Below, piece after piece: positions 5,237 through 9,465 of a DNA stretch of 9,465 nucleotides. This DNA is from Bacillota bacterium (GTDB lineage: Bacteria; Bacillota; Clostridia; Christensenellales; Borkfalkiaceae). The stretch covers positions 1-9,465 of the forward strand of contig JAEYEN010000061.1 in assembly GCA_023403375.1 (NCBI GenBank), read 5' to 3'. The position numbers were made by a program, and so were the translations under genes. A model generated the notes under the pieces. That model was given only the letters and a program-made list of their open reading frames with translations. It did not search any database and was not told where the DNA came from. Positions within the stretch are counted from its first letter, which is position 1, and each line of letters opens with the position of its first letter.

Positions 5237-7261
5237 ATGGCTATCGTTAAAATGTCCAAAATCAAACTTGTCGGTCTTTCTAAACACAGGAACGAGATTC
5301 TTGACGCTCTTCATAAAACGGGGTGTGTGGAAGTGGTGGAAACGCCAGACTACGAAAACACCGTGAAAGTAAAAGAAGAGAAAGAAAAAGAGCGGGTTCA
5401 GGCGGAATACGAAAGGCTTAAAAGTTGCATTGATTTTATAACTGAAAATATAGAGAAAAGTAAAGGAAAGAGTTTTTATCCCGAAAACGCGAAAGAACTT
5501 TCCGACGGTATTTTCACGTCTTACGAAGATTTTAACGCCATTATTAAAAGAAAAGAAGAACTGTTTTCGGTTGTTTCCGAAAACGAGAAACTTAAACAAA
5601 GCCTTTTTGAAAATAAAACGCACAGAGTTAAACTTGAAAACGAAATCACTCTTTTAACCCCGTACAAAAACATAAAAGACAAGTTGGGGGATTTTAAGGA
5701 TACAGAACGCACTAAATGTTTCTTCGGCACGATAAAAGAAGAAGAGTTGCCATTTATAAACAAATTCATTGAAGAGTGCGGATATGCGGAAGCGGACGTT
5801 TTGTCGCAATCCGCGCAGACGGTTATCTCGCTGGTAACGTTAAAAGATAATTCCGAAAAAGCGGCAAAGATTTTATCCGAACACGGTTTTTCGCCTTGTC
5901 GGTTCGACTATGACTGCACGGCTGCGGAGAGTATCGGTTCGCTTTCGGGAGATATAGAAAAACTATATAAAGAAGATGAAGAAACGGTTAAAAAGTCGGT
6001 AGGATTTGCGACTTTTATAAAACCGCTTAAAATACTTTGCGATTATATTAAATTTCAACTGGAAAAATTAGAAGACGAAGAAGAGTTTTCTATGACTGCC
6101 AAAACTTTTGTGCTGACGGGGTATACGCTCGAAGACAAAACGAAAGAAGTAAAGGTCGCGGTAGAAGACGCTTGCAAAGCCGTCTTTATTGAATTTTTAG
6201 AACCGTTGCCGACGGATAACCCGCCGACGCTATTAAAAAACAACCCTGTCGTAAGGCAGACGGAGTTTGTAACCGAAATGTATTCCGTGCCTAATTACAG
6301 AGAGTTGGACCCGAACAAAGCGGTATTTTTCTTCTTTATGTTGTTTATGGGCGTGATTATGGCGGACATCGGTTACGGTATCGCTATGATAATTATAGGG
6401 CTTGTTCTGGCGAGAAGAATAAAGGTAGATAACGGAACGAGAAGACTTTGGTATATCATAACGATAGGCGGCGTGTTTGCGGTTTTATTCGGAGTATTAT
6501 TCGACTCGTTTTTCGGGATAGAAATAATAGGAAACAGAATTTTACCAAACCCCGTGCCATCGACGGACGGCGGCGGAGATATGACAGACCTTATGGCGGT
6601 TTTGTTAATGTGTCTGGGGCTCGGCGTTTTCCAGATTGCGGTCGGGTACTTCTGTAAGGCGATAAACTGCTTTATGCAAAAAGACATAGTAGGCGGTATA
6701 TGCGACGGATTGGTGTGGGTGTTGTTTTTTATCGGACTCGTATTTGCGGCAACGCCTGTGCTTTTGGATATGCTTATGCCGAGAAAAATGGCGGGAACGC
6801 TTTCCGCACCCGTCGGCGACTTTTTGCTTAAAATGCAATTGCCCGCATTGATAACCGTTGCGGTTACGCTTTTTATAGCGGTGGTTACCGCAGGCAGGAA
6901 AGAAAAATTTATAGGAAAGTTTACAAAAGGCTTCGGTCAAGTTTACGGACTTATCAATATCGTAAGCGATATATTGTCTTACGCAAGACTTTTCGGATTG
7001 ATGCTTTCGGGTATGATTATCGCGCAGACATTTAACGATATAGGAATGTCGCTTATAAACGGCGGCGGTGTAGGGTACGTTTTCGGTGCGCTTGTAATTA
7101 TAGTAGGACACGTGTTTAACTTGTCCATGAACGTTCTCGGCGCATATATTCACGACAGCAGATTGCAGTATATAGAATTTTTCGGAAAATTCTACACGGG
7201 CGAAGGCGATAAATTTACGCCGCTCGGTTCTCGGCTTAACTACGTGTATCTGACCAAATAA
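5237..7261 (+). CDS. ntpI: V-type ATPase subunit I (membrane stator, subunit a homologue)
   Basis: A 674-residue membrane subunit that forms the two ion half-channels beside the K ring. Residues 1 to about 355 are a cytosolic arm typical of the family: an N-terminal MAIVKMSKIKLVGLSKHRNE segment, long charged helices (45-130) and an alpha/beta lobe that grips the peripheral stalks. From about 361 come the membrane helices, including GVIMADIGYG, then SDILSYARLFGLMLSG and HDSRLQYIEFFGKFY. Arg584 and Arg642 sit at the two positions where V-ATPase a/I subunits keep arginines needed for ion movement. Length matches bacterial relatives (about 650-680). The ATG at 5237 gives the usual N-terminus; AGG at 5225-5227 is its best, modest ribosome site. 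A 120-base gap follows before the K gene. Confidence 0.96.
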   Translation: MAIVKMSKIKLVGLSKHRNEILDALHKTGCVEVVETPDYENTVKVKEEKEKERVQAEYERLKSCIDFITENIEKSKGKSFYPENAKELSDGIFTSYEDFNAIIKRKEELFSVVSENEKLKQSLFENKTHRVKLENEITLLTPYKNIKDKLGDFKDTERTKCFFGTIKEEELPFINKFIEECGYAEADVLSQSAQTVISLVTLKDNSEKAAKILSEHGFSPCRFDYDCTAAESIGSLSGDIEKLYKEDEETVKKSVGFATFIKPLKILCDYIKFQLEKLEDEEEFSMTAKTFVLTGYTLEDKTKEVKVAVEDACKAVFIEFLEPLPTDNPPTLLKNNPVVRQTEFVTEMYSVPNYRELDPNKAVFFFFMLFMGVIMADIGYGIAMIIIGLVLARRIKVDNGTRRLWYIITIGGVFAVLFGVLFDSFFGIEIIGNRILPNPVPSTDGGGDMTDLMAVLLMCLGLGVFQIAVGYFCKAINCFMQKDIVGGICDGLVWVLFFIGLVFAATPVLLDMLMPRKMAGTLSAPVGDFLLKMQLPALITVAVTLFIAVVTAGRKEKFIGKFTKGFGQVYGLINIVSDILSYARLFGLMLSGMIIAQTFNDIGMSLINGGGVGYVFGALVIIVGHVFNLSMNVLGAYIHDSRLQYIEFFGKFYTGEGDKFTPLGSRLNYVYLTK

Positions 7262-7282
7262 AGAAAAGAGAATAAGGCAGAT

Positions 7283-7309
7283 TAACTTTTCGATTGTTTC
7301 GTAAAGTTA
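7283..7309 (+). promoter_or_regulatory. Hairpin in the I-K intercistronic leader
   Basis: A 7-bp stem pairs TAACTTT (7283-7289) with AAAGTTA (7303-7309), then one T-T mismatch and CGA/TCG around a TTGTT loop. No T-run follows, so it is not a terminator. It is followed by an A-rich stretch up to the strong ribosome site of the K gene. It could mark RNA processing or stabilise the downstream message; this is inference. Confidence 0.35.
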
Positions 7310-7365
7310 CAAAATATCAAAATATCAAATAAAAAAACAATCTTAAACAAACTTTAAGTTTTGTA

Positions 7366-7373
7366 AAAAGGAG
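7366..7373 (+). promoter_or_regulatory. Strong ribosome binding site of subunit K
   Basis: AAAAGGAG lies eight bases before the ATG at 7382, in an A/T-rich, probably unstructured leader. It is one of the two best ribosome sites in the operon, fitting the high copy number of the K subunit in the rotor ring. Confidence 0.75.
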
Positions 7374-7381
7374 AATTTATT

Positions 7382-7843
7382 ATGACAGGACAAGCATTGG
7401 CGACCTTGGGATTGGCGCTCTGCGCGGGACTTTGCGGCGTAGGCTCTGCAATTGGTTTATATTTTACCGGTTCTGCCGCGTCGGGCGTTTTGGCAGAAGA
7501 CCCTAAAAAGTTCAGCAAAGTGCTGATACTGGTGGTTTTACCCGCAACGCAAGGTATTTACGGATTCGTCTTGGCGATAATGGGAATGGGACAAGTTACC
7601 CAGATAGCGGCAATGGCCGACGCGGCTGCCGCAGCGGTAGCGGGGGCTAAGGTGTTTGCGGCTGCTATGCCGCTTGCCATCGCGGGACTTGTTTCGGGTA
7701 TATTTCAGGGCAAAACCGCAGTGGGCGGAATTTACGCCGTCGCTAAAAACGAATCGCTTTCGGGCAAACTTATTTTGTTCCCTGCAATGGTAGAAACCTA
7801 TGCGATTTTAGGCCTTGTCGTTTCTATTTTACTTATGTTGTAA
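7382..7843 (+). CDS. ntpK: V-type ATPase subunit K (proteolipid rotor ring, sodium type)
   Basis: A 153-residue, very hydrophobic protein with four membrane helices, the fused-hairpin proteolipid of V-ATPase rotor rings. It carries ions across the membrane as the ring turns against subunit I. The sodium site worked out in Enterococcus hirae NtpK (Leu61, Thr64, Gln65, Tyr68, Gln110, Glu139) lines up with Leu53, Thr56, Gln57, Tyr60 (LPATQGIYGF), Gln109 (SGIFQGK) and Glu138 (AMVETYAIL), all present. Sodium specificity is therefore a good prediction, though proton use is not excluded. The hairpins repeat GxGSAIGLYxTGSAAxG-like and GLVSGIFQGKTAVGG-like halves. An Ala-rich loop (76-95) links them. 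Only one carboxylate is seen, in the second half, as in bacterial K subunits. A strong AAAAGGAG site precedes the start, and subunit E follows nine bases after the stop. Confidence 0.96.
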   Translation: MTGQALATLGLALCAGLCGVGSAIGLYFTGSAASGVLAEDPKKFSKVLILVVLPATQGIYGFVLAIMGMGQVTQIAAMADAAAAAVAGAKVFAAAMPLAIAGLVSGIFQGKTAVGGIYAVAKNESLSGKLILFPAMVETYAILGLVVSILLML

Positions 7844-7852
7844 GGGTGAAAT

Positions 7853-8431
7853 ATGGAAGGTAAAGAGGCTATTATAAACAAAATAATAGAGGACGCCGAA
7901 ACGCTTGCGAAAGAGAAAATCGCCGCGGCGGAAAATAAAGCCGAAGAAGTGAAAACGGCGGCAGAAGAATGGGCGGAAAATTACGCTTCCGTTCAGACGG
8001 ATATTCTGTCAAAAGAACAAAAATCCGTTATCGACGGAAAGGTAACGCTCGCCCAACTCGATTGCCGTAAGATTATGCTTTACGAAAAACAGAAGATAAT
8101 TTCGGAAGTTCTTGATAAACTGTACCTTAAACTTTGCGGTCTTAATAAGAAAGAGTATATTGCTTTTGTAGAAAAACTTTTGAATTCCGCTGCCGATAAC
8201 GGCGACGAAATTATTTTATCGCGCGACGGCGTTATTAAAGCGGAAGACGTTAAAAAGTTAAAAGTCTATAAAGATAAAAATCTTACGCTTTCGGAAAAAT
8301 CGGGCGAATTTGTCGGCGGCGTTTATCTTAACGGAAAGATAAGCGATAAAGATTTGACTTTCAAAAGCGTTTTAGAAGATAAAAAAGACCAACTGATTTT
8401 TGAAGTCGCAGAGGAGATTTTCGACGACTGA
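7853..8431 (+). CDS. ntpE: V-type ATPase subunit E (peripheral stalk)
   Basis: A 192-residue stalk subunit that pairs with the G/H subunit and caps the catalytic head. Residues 1-95 form a long charged helix (EAIINKIIEDAETLAKEKIAAA region and onward), the coiled-coil half. The C-terminal domain ends with GEFVGGVYLNGKISDKDLTF and a closing EVAEEIF, the signature of the family. Length is usual (about 185-200). The start follows AAGGG (7842-7846), which overlaps the stop of the K gene, with a nine-base gap. The stop overlaps the next start as TGATG (8429-8433), so E and C are translationally coupled. Confidence 0.93.
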   Translation: MEGKEAIINKIIEDAETLAKEKIAAAENKAEEVKTAAEEWAENYASVQTDILSKEQKSVIDGKVTLAQLDCRKIMLYEKQKIISEVLDKLYLKLCGLNKKEYIAFVEKLLNSAADNGDEIILSRDGVIKAEDVKKLKVYKDKNLTLSEKSGEFVGGVYLNGKISDKDLTFKSVLEDKKDQLIFEVAEEIFDD

Positions 8432-9408
8432 TGGCAAACGTAACCTATTCCGGCGCAAGAGCGAAAGCATTGGAAAAAGGCCTTCTGGGCGCGGGAAGAT
8501 TAAACAGAATGGCGGAATGCTCTTCTTCGGAAGAAGCGTTTAAGATATTATCCGAAGTGAATTTTGCCGACGGAACGATTTCGCTCGTTTCGGATTTCGA
8601 GCAGGCCATTGCGACCGAACTCGATAAACTTTATCGGTTTATCAGAGAGGACGCGCCGTCCGAGAATATTAAAAAATTTCTATTGTATCCCGAAGACTTT
8701 CATAATGCGGAAGCGTTTATTCGTGCTAAATATTTAAAAATCGAGCCGGATAAAATGCTTGCGCCCGACGGGATGTTTAAAAAAGAGTATCTGAAAGAAA
8801 AGATTTTTTCGGACGAATATAAAAATTTTCCCAAGTCTATGGCGGACGCTTTGCTTTATTGCGATATGGAATTCGTTTCGGGAAGAGCGGACGGATACCT
8901 TGTGAACAGCGCGTTTAATAAGGCGCTTTACGACGAATTGTATCTGTTGTCTAAAAAGGATAAGTATCTTAAACAGATTTATTCGGTAAAAGCCGATTGC
9001 GTGAACATAAGCCTTGCGTTAAGGACGAGAAATTTTTCGGAGTGCAAAGACTTGTTTATAAAAGGCGGTGCGCTTTCTTTAACGGAACTTGAAATTTTAT
9101 GTACGGAACAGGCGAACGCATTAAAAGAGCGAACCAAGTATTTTAAAAACGCCGATTTTATTTGCGCTGCGGCGGAAGATTTTGCGGTTAATATGCCGCT
9201 GAAAGAATTTGAAAAAAAGAGCGACGAGTACGCCGTGAAATTTTTGAAAAAGGAAAAATATTCGCAGGACGGCACGCACGCATTTTTATCTTACGTTTAT
9301 TATAAACTTGCGGAACTTAACGACGTGCGTATAATAATCACGGGTTTAAGCGGCGGCGAAAAATCTGACAAGATAAAAAGGAGAATACGAGATGGTTACG
9401 ACGGATAA
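8431..9408 (+). CDS. ntpC: V-type ATPase subunit C (central stalk to ring adaptor, d-type)
   Basis: A 325-residue soluble subunit of the family called C in bacteria and d in eukaryotes. It is a funnel that couples the central stalk to the K ring. Supporting features are the N-terminal VTYSGARAKALEKGLL segment and the C-terminal block YVYYKLAELNDVRIIITGLS followed by DKIKRRIRDGYDG, matching the conserved end of the family (an E/N-x-R-I-I run and a final R-x-x-Y). The length is typical (about 325-340). The ATG at 8431 shares its A with the TGA of subunit E; GAGGAG (8411-8416) lies 14 bases upstream, rather far, so coupling probably does the work. Its 3' end overlaps the next start by 17 bases. 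Confidence 0.94.
   Translation: MANVTYSGARAKALEKGLLGAGRLNRMAECSSSEEAFKILSEVNFADGTISLVSDFEQAIATELDKLYRFIREDAPSENIKKFLLYPEDFHNAEAFIRAKYLKIEPDKMLAPDGMFKKEYLKEKIFSDEYKNFPKSMADALLYCDMEFVSGRADGYLVNSAFNKALYDELYLLSKKDKYLKQIYSVKADCVNISLALRTRNFSECKDLFIKGGALSLTELEILCTEQANALKERTKYFKNADFICAAAEDFAVNMPLKEFEKKSDEYAVKFLKKEKYSQDGTHAFLSYVYYKLAELNDVRIIITGLSGGEKSDKIKRRIRDGYDG
9376..9383 (+). promoter_or_regulatory. Ribosome binding site fixing the start of subunit F
   Basis: AAAAGGAG lies inside the end of the subunit C gene, eight bases before the ATG at 9392. It favours 9392 over the in-frame ATGs at 9410 and 9416. Confidence 0.75.
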
Positions 9409-9465
9409 AATGGCTATGATTGGCGACCGCGACAGTATTCTCGCGTTTCGGGCGGGCGGTATAGA
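9392..9465 (+). CDS. ntpG: V-type ATPase subunit F (NtpG), N-terminal part (3' end outside window)
   Basis: Only the first 24 residues are in the window. After MVTTDKMAMI comes GDRDSILAFRAGGI, which is the typical opening of subunit F (a beta strand, then G-D-x-D-S and a phenylalanine followed by a small-residue turn). This small subunit, usually about 100 residues, sits on the central stalk with D and helps link rotation to the catalytic head. The start overlaps the C gene by 17 bases and has a strong ribosome site. Subunits A, B and D should follow beyond the window. Confidence 0.88.
   Translation, partial: MVTTDKMAMIGDRDSILAFRAGGI

Noticed and set aside
5180..7153. Minus-strand open frames opposite subunit I, up to 182 codons, and an overlapping plus-strand frame at 6448
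   Set aside because: All lie inside the well-supported subunit I gene, lack ribosome sites and show no recognisable domain.

Overview
The window looks like a chromosomal piece of a low-to-moderate GC Gram-positive-type bacterium, most likely an uncultured member of the Bacillota (Clostridia). The reasons are the ClpB sequence type, strong AAGGAG-like ribosome binding sites, TGn-TATAAT extended -10 promoters, tRNA genes with encoded CCA, and a V/A-type ATPase operon in the order known from Enterococcus hirae. The family or genus cannot be set from this sequence alone.

Layout. (1) 2-898: the 3' part of clpB, cut by the window start, closed by a strong hairpin terminator. (2) 899-1256: a non-coding gap with the terminator, a nested inverted repeat that could fold as a three-way junction, and two extended -10 promoters. 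(3) 1257-3399: a compact two-gene type II restriction-modification cassette, an NPPY-class adenine-N6 DNA methyltransferase followed after one base by a probable nuclease. It is clearly more AT-rich than its neighbours and looks acquired. (4) 3669-4451: five tRNA genes on the minus strand in two transcription units. Val(TAC)-Gly(GCC)-Cys(GCA)-Leu(TAA) form one unit and Leu(TAG) stands alone; each unit has its own promoter and a terminator hairpin that abuts the CCA end. (5) 4400-4841: an AT-rich gap with divergent promoters. (6) 4842-9465: the first six genes of a V-type ATPase operon in the order stalk G/H (ntpF), I, K, E, C and the start of F (ntpG); the catalytic A, B and D genes are expected just past the window end.

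How the genes work together. The ATPase genes build the membrane rotor and stator (I, K), the peripheral stalks (G/H and E) and the central-stalk parts (C, F). The K proteolipid keeps every side chain that coordinates sodium in the E. hirae ring, so a sodium pump or sodium-driven synthase is the best prediction. The restriction-modification pair is a self-contained defence unit. Its nuclease keeps the Asp and Lys of a PD-(D/E)XK core but has Ala at the usual middle acidic position. This is the least ordinary point in the window, together with a methyltransferase promoter that predicts an almost leaderless mRNA. No wholly new system is evident.
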